Origin: Bacteroidota bacterium
GTDB taxonomy: Bacteria; Bacteroidota; Bacteroidia; 2-12-FULL-35-15
Direction of reading: 5' to 3'
Assembly: GCA_021413595.1 (NCBI GenBank)
Contig: JAIOQD010000275.1
Coordinates: 1 to 5,439, forward strand
Length of the DNA stretch: 5,439 nucleotides
In this document: piece by piece, positions 1 to 5,320 of the stretch
Layout: each line of letters starts with the position of its first letter
How positions within the stretch are numbered: position 1 is the first letter of the stretch
Made by a program: the position numbers and the translations under genes
Notes under the pieces: generated by a model
What the model was told of the DNA's origin: nothing
What the model saw: the letters and a program-made list of their open reading frames with translations, nothing else
Databases searched by the model: none

Positions 1-21
1 GGTGGGCTTTTGAAACCGAAA

Positions 22-81
22 ACTGTCTGCCAGCACCAACGTTTATTAGTTGCTCAAATGTTTCTATTTGCACTGTCTGCC
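22..81. repeat. 50-bp spaced direct repeat bounding a possible gene-less mini-unit
   Basis: The 10-mer ACTGTCTGCC occurs at 22-31 and 72-81, exactly 50 bp apart. Each copy is followed on the plus strand by a YAAC-type box (CACCAAC at 34-40, CACTAAC at 82-88). A GTT-type box (GTTGCT at 49-54) completes the first pair. On the minus strand both boundaries read GTT-R-GTG...GGCAGACAGT, like the cassette starts elsewhere in the window. This may be a very short cassette without a gene, or two tandem degenerate sites. The repeat is seen directly; its role is inferred. Confidence 0.35.
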
Positions 82-114
82 CACTAACGCAAAACCCGTG
101 TTAGTGGCTGTGGC
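81..114 (-). repeat. Short attC-like hairpin closing the ankyrin cassette
   Basis: CCACTAAC (81-88) and GTTAGTGG (100-107) are perfect 8-bp inverted repeats with an 11-nt loop. The right box extends to GTTAGTGGCTGTGGC (100-114), which is complementary at 13 of 15 positions to 823-837, the start of the ankyrin unit. That makes it the R''-like end of the ankyrin cassette. Unlike the junctions at 831-962 and 2325-2455, it has no long internal stem-loop, so it is either truncated or a minimal site. It could also act as a hairpin terminator, but no T-tract follows on the minus strand. Confidence 0.45.
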
Positions 115-123
115 TTTGTCCTG

Positions 124-792
124 CTATTTCAAAAGTTCACGAATTTCAGTCTTAGTCTTTTCGCTAATTTTAAGATGTTCATAAATGTCGTCTACGTAAT
201 TTAATGCAAGTTTTCCGTTCAAGTCACGAGCATTTTTATTTGCGCCATATTTCAGAAGTAATGCAACTTTCTTAGGCTCACCATTAAATGCAGCAAACAT
301 AAGAGGAGTCATGCCGTCTACTTTTCTTGTCTGATATACTTTTGCTCCATTTTTTAAAAGACAGTCCAATATTTCATACGAACCAAAACTTGCAGCGGAC
401 ATTAACATTGAATAGCCATTGTCTAACGTGTCATTGACATTTGCGCCATATTTTATTAGTAGTTCTACATTTTTTACACTTTTTTGTCCGCAAGCAGTCA
501 TAAACATGTCCTCGGGTTGTTTGACTTTATTTGTCGAAAGTAAAGCGTTAGCCGCTTCCTCATTGTCCTTGCGAATTGCTACGTCCAATGCGGTCAATTT
601 CCAAGAACCATTTGTCCTGAAGTTAACGTCTGCGCCTTCCGAAATTAGCTTTGTAAATTTATTTGTCTGTCCGCTGTAGATGGCGAGCATTAGTTCAGAC
701 CAGTTCGTTTTGTTGTCGTCCCATTTTTCTTTATGAGCGAAGGTCGTCAAGGTCGAAACGACAAAAAATAAAAGTAAGAGTGCCTTTTTCAT
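124..792 (-). CDS. Exported ankyrin-repeat protein
   Basis: A 222-residue protein. Residues 1-19 form a typical signal peptide: MKK, then a Leu/Phe/Val-rich core ending in TTFA, with likely cleavage before HKEKW. The rest is made of ankyrin repeats of about 33 residues. Recognisable cores are the first helix pair ending LISEGADVN, the repeat ending LLIKYGANVND, the next ending LLKNGAKV, and the best one starting DGMTPLMFAAFNGEPKKVALLLKYGAN. Ankyrin repeats are protein-binding scaffolds; with the signal peptide the protein is expected in the periplasm or outside the cell. The partner is unknown. The frame is open further upstream to 894, but that extension runs through the 119-bp repeat and would bury the signal peptide, so the ATG at 790-792 is preferred. 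The gene fills one cassette-like unit: its start lies about 45 bp from the GTTAGTGG box and its stop about 10 bp from the complementary box. No own promoter is obvious. Confidence 0.88.
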   Translation of the reverse strand: MKKALLLLFFVVSTLTTFAHKEKWDDNKTNWSELMLAIYSGQTNKFTKLISEGADVNFRTNGSWKLTALDVAIRKDNEEAANALLSTNKVKQPEDMFMTACGQKSVKNVELLIKYGANVNDTLDNGYSMLMSAASFGSYEILDCLLKNGAKVYQTRKVDGMTPLMFAAFNGEPKKVALLLKYGANKNARDLNGKLALNYVDDIYEHLKISEKTKTEIRELLK

Positions 793-830
793 TTCAAAAT
801 TGTCTTTATGTTGGTCTGTCCTGCCATTGC

Positions 831-962
831 CACTAACGTTTGTGTATGAAACGTGGCTGGGTTTTCGAAGCGAATCACTGTCCCACGTAACCAAACGTAA
901 TTTGAAAACTAAACTACAAATTTACAATGAACCCCAGCCATGTTTTATACACTTTGTTGTGC
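831..962 (-). other. attC-like recombination site between the EEP and ankyrin units
   Basis: On the plus strand: CACTAAC (831-837), a 4-nt spacer, arm 842-861, a 71-nt loop, arm 933-952, a 3-nt spacer and GTTGTGC (956-962). The arms pair at 18 of 20 positions, and both exceptions (848 with 946, 853 with 941) are G-T wobbles on the plus strand. The ends approximate the integron consensus boxes RYYYAAC and GTTRRRY, and 132 bp falls within the known attC length range. The left box matches the start of the ankyrin unit and the right box the end of the EEP unit, as expected at a cassette junction. A covariance-model scan would decide. The alternative is a REP- or MITE-like palindromic repeat. Confidence 0.55.
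835..953. repeat. 119-bp exact direct repeat, copy 1
   Basis: This stretch is identical, base for base by my reading, to 5321-5439. It makes up nearly the whole attC-like site at 831-962. Identity starts at the AAC triplet; the preceding bases differ (CCACT here, GCAGCC in the other copy). On the right, the comparison is limited by the window end. Confidence 0.95.
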
Positions 963-985
963 ACAGTGCATTCTTGTCCCACACT

Positions 986-1678
986 TTAAAGAAGTTCACC
1001 AAAAACCGGCATGTGGTCACTGATCTTTAGCCATTTCTCCGGCTGTCCAACAGTCACAGATTTTAGTCGTTTCGAGAAAGAATCACTGCCAAAAATATAG
1101 TCAATATGGTATGGCTTATTTAAATTTCGTTGTAAGTATAAAGTTGGTTCCGTCTCTTGTCCTTGTTCTTCTTTTTTGTCTAAGTGGTAGAAGCTCTCAA
1201 TTTCCAAGTCTTTTAATTCACGAACAACGTCACTATGATTCCATGTTCTTCGCGGCTTGTCCCAAATTGAATTGCTATTAAAGTCCCCAGTAATTATGCA
1301 ATTCTTAAACTTAGATTTATTTAATTGTAAGTATTTCCAAAATTGTCCAATGTATTGGAAATCCGATGTGTCGCCATGGCACCAAACAGCAACTAAATTA
1401 AAGTTGTCATTTACTTTGCACGAAATGAAATACTTAAGTCCGTTAGAGTCCCAGTCGTTCTTTATTAATTTGATTTTATCGTCCGCAAAAATTGCTAGCC
1501 CTTTATTTTGATTTGCGCCCGTCCAGATATAGTTGGTCGCCCAGCTTTTGTATTCATTGTCTTTGTTTGTCTCTGGGTTTTCACATTCTTGAATCACTAA
1601 AATGTCAGCCGAAAACTCTTTTAAGAGATCAATTTTACTCCTAAAAGCTCCGTTACAATTCCAAGTCAATATTTTCAT
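986..1678 (-). CDS. Endonuclease/exonuclease/phosphatase (EEP) family protein
   Basis: A 230-residue protein covering the whole EEP fold with its metal-dependent active-site motifs in order: TWNCNG at 5-10 (the Asn of motif I), IQECE at 29-33 (the Mg-binding Glu), GDFNSN at 131-136, HIDYIF at 191-196 and SDHMPV at 220-225 (the catalytic Asp-His pair). The family includes exonuclease III-type DNA repair enzymes, DNase I-like nucleases and phosphodiesterases. The intact catalytic set supports activity on a phosphodiester, but the substrate cannot be read from sequence. At 230 residues it is close to the minimal domain, with no signal peptide or membrane segment, so a cytoplasmic enzyme is likely. 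The ATG at 1676-1678 starts directly with motif I, as is usual. The gene sits alone in its cassette-like unit, about 30 bp after the palindrome at 1708-1729 and ending about 25 bp before the GTGCAC box near 957-970. It may be a stand-alone nuclease cargo; a defence role is only a guess. Confidence 0.9.
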   Translation of the reverse strand: MKILTWNCNGAFRSKIDLLKEFSADILVIQECENPETNKDNEYKSWATNYIWTGANQNKGLAIFADDKIKLIKNDWDSNGLKYFISCKVNDNFNLVAVWCHGDTSDFQYIGQFWKYLQLNKSKFKNCIITGDFNSNSIWDKPRRTWNHSDVVRELKDLEIESFYHLDKKEEQGQETEPTLYLQRNLNKPYHIDYIFGSDSFSKRLKSVTVGQPEKWLKISDHMPVFGELL

Positions 1679-1707
1679 TGTCGTCTTTCAGTGGAGTCAT
1701 TTTCTTG

Positions 1708-1729
1708 GCGGCATTGTGCACAGTGCGCC
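1708..1729 (-). other. Collapsed junction: 16-bp palindrome between two units
   Basis: The core GCATTGTGCACAGTGC (1711-1726) is its own reverse complement except for one pair (1714 with 1723), which is a T-G wobble on the plus strand. Reading right to left, it serves both as the end of the membrane-protein unit (1714-1729 matches the reverse complement of 2315-2330 at 15 of 16) and as the start of the EEP unit (1711-1722 against 958-969, 11 of 12). The long stem-loop of the other two junctions is missing. This fits a deletion between the two TTGTGCACA boxes of a former full-length site. Confidence 0.5.
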
Positions 1730-2307
1730 TAGTTCCGCCATTCAATGTAGCCTGTCTTTTCATCAAGACCGTCCCAACTTATAATTAATGAATCCTTCGT
1801 TACTTTCAGAATTTGTCCTTTTTGAACGAAGTCATTGTAGTAAATTGTCAAAGAGTCTCGGTTGAGGATGTATGGCATACTTCCATCTCCGTCATAGTCA
1901 ACTACGTAAAAATCGTTTTTAGTTATGCGAAAGTCTGCATGAGGTCCGTCTGGATCCAGTGTCCAAATCTTAAAGAGTGTTGCGGTGTCAACAGAAGGAT
2001 TAATAATTTGAGTCGCGGGTCTCTCAATGTTTTCTATGTCGGCTTGGTCTGTGTTATATTCTGAAATGGTATAAACAGTTCTTCCGTCACTACCAGCAAG
2101 CTCATTATATCCATGTAGTTTGTCCAAGGTGTCAGATGACTCTACTGTCGTCTCGTACTCGCACTTATTAGTTTCATAATTCCATCGTCCGCTACGGTCA
2201 AGGCAGGAGTCAACTTTTAAAAACCTGTCAACCTTAAAGTATCCAAAGGCCAAACCTGTCGTTGTCAAAAGTCCAATGATTAATATTTTAGTCGTCCGTT
2301 TACTCAT
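1729..2307 (-). CDS. Hypothetical membrane-anchored or exported protein
   Basis: A 192-residue protein I do not recognise. Residues 1-8 (MSKRTTKI) are basic and followed by a hydrophobic stretch to about residue 22, so it is a signal anchor or uncleaved signal. Near residue 35 comes a two-cysteine motif, SCLDRSGRWNYETNKCE, with the cysteines about 15 apart, possibly a disulphide in an extracytoplasmic domain. The middle is acidic and looks disordered. The last 80 residues alternate in a beta-rich way (FYVVDYDGDGSMPYIL, LTIYYNDF, GQILKVTKDSLIISW), suggesting a small beta-barrel or sandwich. The frame is open to an ATG at 2328, but that codon lies inside the TTGTGCACAA palindrome of the recombination site, so the ATG at 2305-2307 is chosen. 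It follows AGGACAG, a motif also present just before the ankyrin gene. The TAG stop overlaps the first base of the next junction. The function is unknown. Confidence 0.75.
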   Translation of the reverse strand: MSKRTTKILIIGLLTTTGLAFGYFKVDRFLKVDSCLDRSGRWNYETNKCEYETTVESSDTLDKLHGYNELAGSDGRTVYTISEYNTDQADIENIERPATQIINPSVDTATLFKIWTLDPDGPHADFRITKNDFYVVDYDGDGSMPYILNRDSLTIYYNDFVQKGQILKVTKDSLIISWDGLDEKTGYIEWRN

Positions 2308-2324
2308 CTGTCCTGGCGCATTGT

Positions 2325-2455
2325 GCACAACGGTTCCAGGGCAGGCGCAGAAAGCGTTTTTAACTATAAATTCTCAACGAAGCCCCAGTTTATAAAATTA
2401 CAAAAAATTGTCTTATGAAACGGGAGGCGCTTTTTGCGCTTGCCCTGTGTTGGCT
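2325..2455 (-). other. attC-like recombination site upstream of the membrane-protein gene
   Basis: On the plus strand: GCACAAC (2325-2331), a 6-nt spacer, arm 2338-2356, a 71-nt loop, arm 2428-2446, a 2-nt spacer and GTTGGCT (2449-2455). The arms pair at 17 of 19 positions and both exceptions (2344 with 2440, 2350 with 2434) are G-T wobbles on the plus strand. Total length (131 bp) and loop length match the site at 831-962 although the arms are unrelated in sequence. A block at 2362-2388 resembles 912-937 of the other site. The left box matches the start of the membrane-protein unit and the right box the end of the long unit. The structure is seen directly; the attC assignment is inferred. 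Confidence 0.5.
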
Positions 2456-2617
2456 GCTGCCGTTTCTTTTTTTTTGCTTAGTTCGTCTGTCCACAAATGG
2501 CGGTTTTGGTGTGTTTGCTTGGTAGCTCTTTTGCATTTTTTGTTTGGCTTTGTGTGTTGAAAAAAATGCAAATGTGCTACCAAATGCGTTGGCTGTTTTC
2601 TTTTGTCTTCGCAAACT
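2456..2617. other. Noncoding stretch with a long inverted repeat
   Basis: No convincing gene. The main feature is an inverted repeat, 2519-2541 against 2560-2583, with TTGGTAGC and TTTGCATTTTTT pairing around a 3-nt internal mismatch and an 18-nt loop. A second GTTGGCTG box at 2588-2595 lies just beyond it, resembling the box at 2449-2457 and the complement of 5316-5323. This may be the remnant of another attC-like site nested near the end of the long unit. Part of it (2546-2581) also resembles 5134-5170. Confidence 0.5.
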
Positions 2618-2964
2618 AAAGTCCTTTAAACAATGGTCGTAAAGTACAGTTCGTAAAAAAACAACGGTCTTTTTTTTTAATTCAAATTCTAAAGTCCTTT
2701 AAACAATGGTCGTAAAGTGCAGTTCGTAAAAAAACACAACGGTCGTATTTTATTAAATTAAAACTTTAAAAGTCCTTTAAACAATGGTCGCAAAGTACAG
2801 TTCGTAAAAAACACAACGGTCATTTTTTTTAATTCAAATTCTAAAGTCCTTTAAACAATGGTCGTAAAGTGCAGTTCGTAAAAAACACAACGGTCATTTT
2901 TTTTAATTCAAATTCTAAAGTCCTTTAAACAATGGTCGTAAAGTGCAGTTCGTAAAAAACACAA
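2618..2964. repeat. Noncoding tandem repeat, four full units and one partial, about 75 bp each
   Basis: Units start at 2618, 2691, 2769, 2843 and 2918 (73, 78, 74 and 75 bp, then 47 bp). Each opens with AAAGTCCTTTAAACAATGGT, continues through a TCGTAAA motif present twice (14-15 nt apart) and ACACAACGGTC, and closes with an A/T-rich tail. ACAAYGGTC therefore occurs twice per unit. Units 1 and 3 read GTACAG where units 2, 4 and 5 read GTGCAG, and unit 2 has a different tail. No open frame runs through the array on either strand. The spacers are conserved, so it is not a CRISPR. Possible roles are a protein-binding array, a repeated small RNA or plain satellite expansion. Confidence 0.9.
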
Positions 2965-2988
2965 TGCCAGTATTTATAGATTTTTTTT

Positions 2989-3023
2989 AAAAATTAAATC
3001 ACAAATTATTTTTTTTAATTTTT
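2989..3023 (-). terminator. Possible weak AT-only hairpin after the small gene pair
   Basis: AAAAATTAAA (2989-2998) and TTTAATTTTT (3014-3023) form a 10-bp inverted repeat about 5 bp beyond the stop codon at 3028-3030. It has no G-C pairs and no clean T-tract beyond the stem, so it may only reflect the base composition. Confidence 0.2.
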
Positions 3024-3027
3024 AATG

Positions 3028-3441
3028 TTATTTTGCCCAAGCTCCCACATTAATAGAATAAACATCGCTTTTGTTTCTTTGAATGTTTCTAACAACGAAT
3101 CCATTTTCTGGAATATCCTCAATCAAATCAAAAGACATGCAATTTTTGGGAAGACCAGTGAATACTAATTTAAAAATTGTTTTTTTATCAGCAAGCCAAG
3201 TGATTTTCGGATACATCGTAATGTTCTCCACATAAACTAATTTGCTCTTGTATTTTGAATCATTTGCTTGAAGAAAAGTGTTTTTTCGGATTCTTATGCC
3301 AGTGCTGAAAAGGTTTGAAGATGTTGATTTGTAATTGCAATTTAAAGTGACCTGACCGTTTAAAACACAACGATAGTAAGCTCTTTTTAAAAAGAGTAAA
3401 AAACTAATCAAGGCATCTATTAAGGTATTCAGTAATTTCAT
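3028..3441 (-). CDS. Hypothetical protein, second gene of an overlapping pair
   Basis: A 137-residue protein starting MKLLNTLIDALISF. I cannot name the family. A hydrophobic stretch at about residues 8-17 is followed by a probable beta-rich domain from residue 30 on, with alternating strands and the ending FTGLPKNCMSFDLIEDIPE...NGFVVRNIQRNKSDVYSINV. From memory, similar endings occur in beta-sandwich domains of other Bacteroidota proteins, but I cannot support a name. The frame is open to an ATG at 3502-3504; the extra 21 residues just retranslate the upstream gene in another frame, so the ATG at 3439-3441 is preferred, leaving a 38-bp overlap with the gene at 3404-3685. The long overlap suggests translational coupling or a frame disruption near 3404-3441. 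The codon and base composition are more AT-rich than in the cargo genes at 124-2307. Confidence 0.55.
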   Translation of the reverse strand: MKLLNTLIDALISFLLFLKRAYYRCVLNGQVTLNCNYKSTSSNLFSTGIRIRKNTFLQANDSKYKSKLVYVENITMYPKITWLADKKTIFKLVFTGLPKNCMSFDLIEDIPENGFVVRNIQRNKSDVYSINVGAWAK

Positions 3442-3685
3442 TTTCAATTTCAATTTTATGATTTTGAAATAATTCAGGAACGCCTTCACCCCAAAATAAT
3501 TCACTATTATGATTTTCTTGATAAATTGTAAAAACTTTGTTTTCAGCTTTTATTTTCCATTCAATTTGTCCTTTAAATTGATGACTAATAAATACATTTG
3601 GCTGTACAAGAATTAAACTTTCATGAGAACCAATGTTTGTGAAAATTTCATACGGTATTTTAATATTCATTTCCATTTTTTCCAT
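3404..3685 (-). CDS. Hypothetical small protein, first gene of an overlapping pair
   Basis: A 93-residue protein starting MEKMEMNIKIPYEIF, with no signal peptide or membrane segment. It is acidic, with aromatic residues in beta-strand spacing (IEWKIKAENKVFTIYQ) and a likely C-terminal helix (HKIEIENEITEYLNRCLD). I do not recognise the family. Three in-frame ATG codons stand close together at the start; the first (3683-3685) follows an AT-rich leader without a Shine-Dalgarno sequence. It overlaps the next gene, so the two are probably co-transcribed. A two-gene unit of this size and overlap could be a toxin-immunity or adaptor pair, but nothing in the residues shows that. Confidence 0.55.
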   Translation of the reverse strand: MEKMEMNIKIPYEIFTNIGSHESLILVQPNVFISHQFKGQIEWKIKAENKVFTIYQENHNSELFWGEGVPELFQNHKIEIENEITEYLNRCLD

Positions 3686-3718
3686 CTTTAAATTAATTTG
3701 TAACGTAAATGTATTCTA

Positions 3719-3883
3719 CTATGAGGGAATAAAATAATAAAAATCAATAAAATTTTGCTGCAAAATTTTTGCTATAAACCTTTTAAGATTAATACCTCTT
3801 TTTTCTATATCAATCAAACCCAATTTCGGACTTGTTAAATCTCTATTTGTTATTTTAGCAAAAAAATACAGTCTACTATCAAG
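3719..3883 (-). pseudogene. Possible remnant of a coding sequence
   Basis: A 54-codon stretch with no stop and no ATG, lying between a TGA (3884-3886) and a TAG (3719-3721). Its translation is plausible for a protein (for example TNRDLTSPKLGLIDIEKRG and NLKRFIAKILQQNFIDF) with a balanced mix of charged and hydrophobic residues, unlike random AT-rich DNA. I recognise no family. It may be the tail of a gene whose 5' part was lost when the RCC1 fragment came to lie next to it. The rest of 3686-3927 holds no gene or clear promoter. Confidence 0.25.
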
Positions 3884-3927
3884 TCAAATTTTTACAATAG
3901 GCTACTGTTGCAGAGGGTCCAATGAGA

Positions 3928-4989
3928 TTACGACTTGCATAAGTTCGTTACTTGAACAGGAGTTGATTTGTCTACGCCTGTTCCATCTCCAAGTTGTCCA
4001 TTAGCATTGCGTCCGCAAGCCCAAGCAGTGCCGTCATTCTTCAGGAAAATGGAATGCTGGTATCCAGCCGCCATAGATGTAATCCCGGTTAAGCCGCTTA
4101 CCTGCATAGGAGTTGATTTGTCTGTGGTTGTTCCGTTTCCAAGTTGTCCATTAGAATTGCGTCCGCAAGCCCAAACGGTGCCGTTACTCTTCAGGAAAAG
4201 AGAATGAAATATTTCACCTGCAACAGCCATAATGCCTGTTAATCCGCTTACCTGCACAGGAGTTGACTTTTCAAGTTGTCCATAATTATTCCATCTGCAA
4301 GCCCAAACGGTGCCGTCATTCTTCAGGAAAAGAGAATAATCCCATCCAGCTACGACAGCAGTAATGCCGGTTAATCCCCTTAGCTGCGCAGGAGTTGAGC
4401 GGTCTGTGGTTTTTCCATCTCCAAGTTGTCCTAAATGATTCTCTCCGCAAGCCCAAACGGTGCCGTCATTCTTCAGGAAAAGAGAATAATATTCTCTGCC
4501 CAACACAGCCGTAATGCCTGTTAATCCATTTACCTGTACAGGAGTTAATTTGCTTATGATTGTTCCATCTCCAAGTTGTCCATAAGTATTCCATCCGCAA
4601 GCCCAAACGGTGCCGTCATTCTTCAGGAAAATAGAATGACTTCCTCCACCCGCCACAGCCGTAATGCCGGTTAATCCGCTTACCTGCACAGGAATTGATT
4701 TGTTTATTTTTGTCCCATCTCCAAGTCGCCCATACCAATTCCCTCCGCAAGCCCAAACGGTGCTGTCATTCTTCAGGAAAAGAGAATGGCTTCTTCCTCC
4801 CGCCACAGCCGTAATGCCGCTTAAGCCGCTTACCTGTATAGGAGTTGATTTGTTTGTATCTGTTCCATCTCCAAGCCGTCCATAACCATTCTGTCCGCAA
4901 GCCCAAACGGTGCCGTTACTCTTCAGGAAAAGAGAATGCTGGTATCCAGCTGCCACAGATGTAATGCCAGTTAATCCGTTTATCTGCAT
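3928..4989 (-). CDS. RCC1-type seven-repeat beta-propeller protein, 5'-truncated
   Basis: 353 codons made almost wholly of seven tandem RCC1 repeats of 50 residues (fifth: 44), then a short tail VQVTNLCKS. Each unit reads roughly VQVSGLTGITAVAAG, then HSLFLKNDGTVWACG, then GQLGDGTTTDKSTP. Seven blades match the RCC1 propeller, which mediates protein interaction in eukaryotes; bacterial versions are mostly large exported proteins with a signal peptide and, in Bacteroidota, often a C-terminal sorting domain. Both are missing. The ATG at 4987-4989 lies inside a repeat: in frame upstream, repeat-like GTTEDKSTP continues to about 5016, then FYVI, then a TAG at 5032-5034. The gene therefore seems to have lost its 5' end and probably its 3' end. 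The fifth repeat lacks the GDGTxx segment (six residues). Whether it is expressed is doubtful, although the frame is intact. Confidence 0.75.
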   Translation of the reverse strand: MQINGLTGITSVAAGYQHSLFLKSNGTVWACGQNGYGRLGDGTDTNKSTPIQVSGLSGITAVAGGRSHSLFLKNDSTVWACGGNWYGRLGDGTKINKSIPVQVSGLTGITAVAGGGSHSIFLKNDGTVWACGWNTYGQLGDGTIISKLTPVQVNGLTGITAVLGREYYSLFLKNDGTVWACGENHLGQLGDGKTTDRSTPAQLRGLTGITAVVAGWDYSLFLKNDGTVWACRWNNYGQLEKSTPVQVSGLTGIMAVAGEIFHSLFLKSNGTVWACGRNSNGQLGNGTTTDKSTPMQVSGLTGITSMAAGYQHSIFLKNDGTAWACGRNANGQLGDGTGVDKSTPVQVTNLCKS

Positions 4990-5016
4990 AGGAGTTGATT
5001 TGTCTTCGGTTGTTCC
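3958..5016 (-). repeat. Seven 150-bp tandem DNA repeats encoding RCC1 blades
   Basis: Unit boundaries on the minus strand are about 4989, 4839, 4689, 4539, 4389 (132 bp), 4257 and 4107, ending at 3958. A segment including CAAGCCCAAACGGTGCCGTC on the plus strand is almost unchanged in most units, including silent positions, so the copies were amplified or homogenised recently. Slippage or recombination between them can easily change the copy number. Confidence 0.9.
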
Positions 5017-5320
5017 AGAAATGACGTAAAACTAAGATTAAAATTTCAAAGATTTTCAATGCATCTTTCTTTTTAGTAGTTCTCTTGTAAGCAAGGAATA
5101 AAAATTAAAAAACGGAAATCCTCTATGAAAAATGGTCTTTGTGTGGTCGGGCAAAAGCAAATGTGGTGCCACTGTGTCGGCTCGTTCGGTTGGGTTGCAC
5201 CTCTTTTGATTTTGCAGAAGCGATAGCCAAACGGCTTTGCCGATTTTTTTGTTTTTCTTTTTTGTCGTCCTCGTCCGCCCAAAAAGTTTAATGTTTAGAT
5301 TCTTTCTTACGGTTGCAGCC
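5017..5320. other. Noncoding stretch at the start of the long unit
   Basis: No credible gene. Frames open on the minus strand here (5056-5364 and 5073-5282) are Lys/Arg/Asn-rich, overlap each other and one runs into the 119-bp repeat, so I treat them as chance. Positions 5134-5170 resemble 2546-2581 (about 27 of 37 positions), a second sequence family shared by both ends of the long unit. A short CGGC-TTT-GCCG hairpin at about 5233-5243 followed by seven Ts could be a weak plus-strand terminator. Confidence 0.5.

Larger units (their letters stand above)
1..123. other. Intergenic stretch with short hairpin sites downstream of the ankyrin gene
   Basis: No gene is visible here. The stretch holds two short hairpins separated by a directly repeated 10-mer, ACTGTCTGCC (22-31 and 72-81), described separately. 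In the minus-strand sense it follows the stop codon of the ankyrin gene and would be the end of that cassette plus the start of the next. Confidence 0.6.

Noticed and set aside
793..894. N-terminal extension of the ankyrin frame to an ATG at 894
   Set aside because: It lies inside the 119-bp repeat, has no coding character and would bury a clear signal peptide that starts at 792.
835..953. Insertion sequence ends (119-bp repeats flanking a 4.4-kb composite transposon)
   Set aside because: There is no transposase in the window, no target duplication is visible, and the identity break at AAC together with the internal stem fits a recombination site better. It cannot be fully excluded, since copy 2 is cut by the window end.
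419..2064. Plus-strand frames of 60-86 codons opposite the three cargo genes
   Set aside because: They are antisense to genes with clear domains or a clear start and have no recognisable content themselves.
2308..2328. Upstream ATG for the membrane-protein gene
   Set aside because: The codon is part of the GTGCACAATGC box of the recombination site, and the ATG at 2307 gives a proper basic N-terminus before the hydrophobic stretch.
2390..2614. 74-codon minus-strand frame
   Set aside because: It spans the stem-loops of the recombination site and the inverted repeat, and its composition (poly-Lys, Arg, Gln) follows from A-rich repeats.
2618..2964. CRISPR array
   Set aside because: The units are conserved over their whole length including the would-be spacers, there is no short constant repeat with unique spacers, and no cas gene is present.
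3968..4885. Plus-strand frames with repeated Pro/Ser/Arg segments
   Set aside because: They are the antisense shadow of the RCC1 repeats; their repetitiveness is inherited from the real gene.
5233..5250. Rho-independent terminator on the plus strand
   Set aside because: The stem is only four base pairs and there is no plus-strand gene for it to end; mentioned only within the noncoding stretch.
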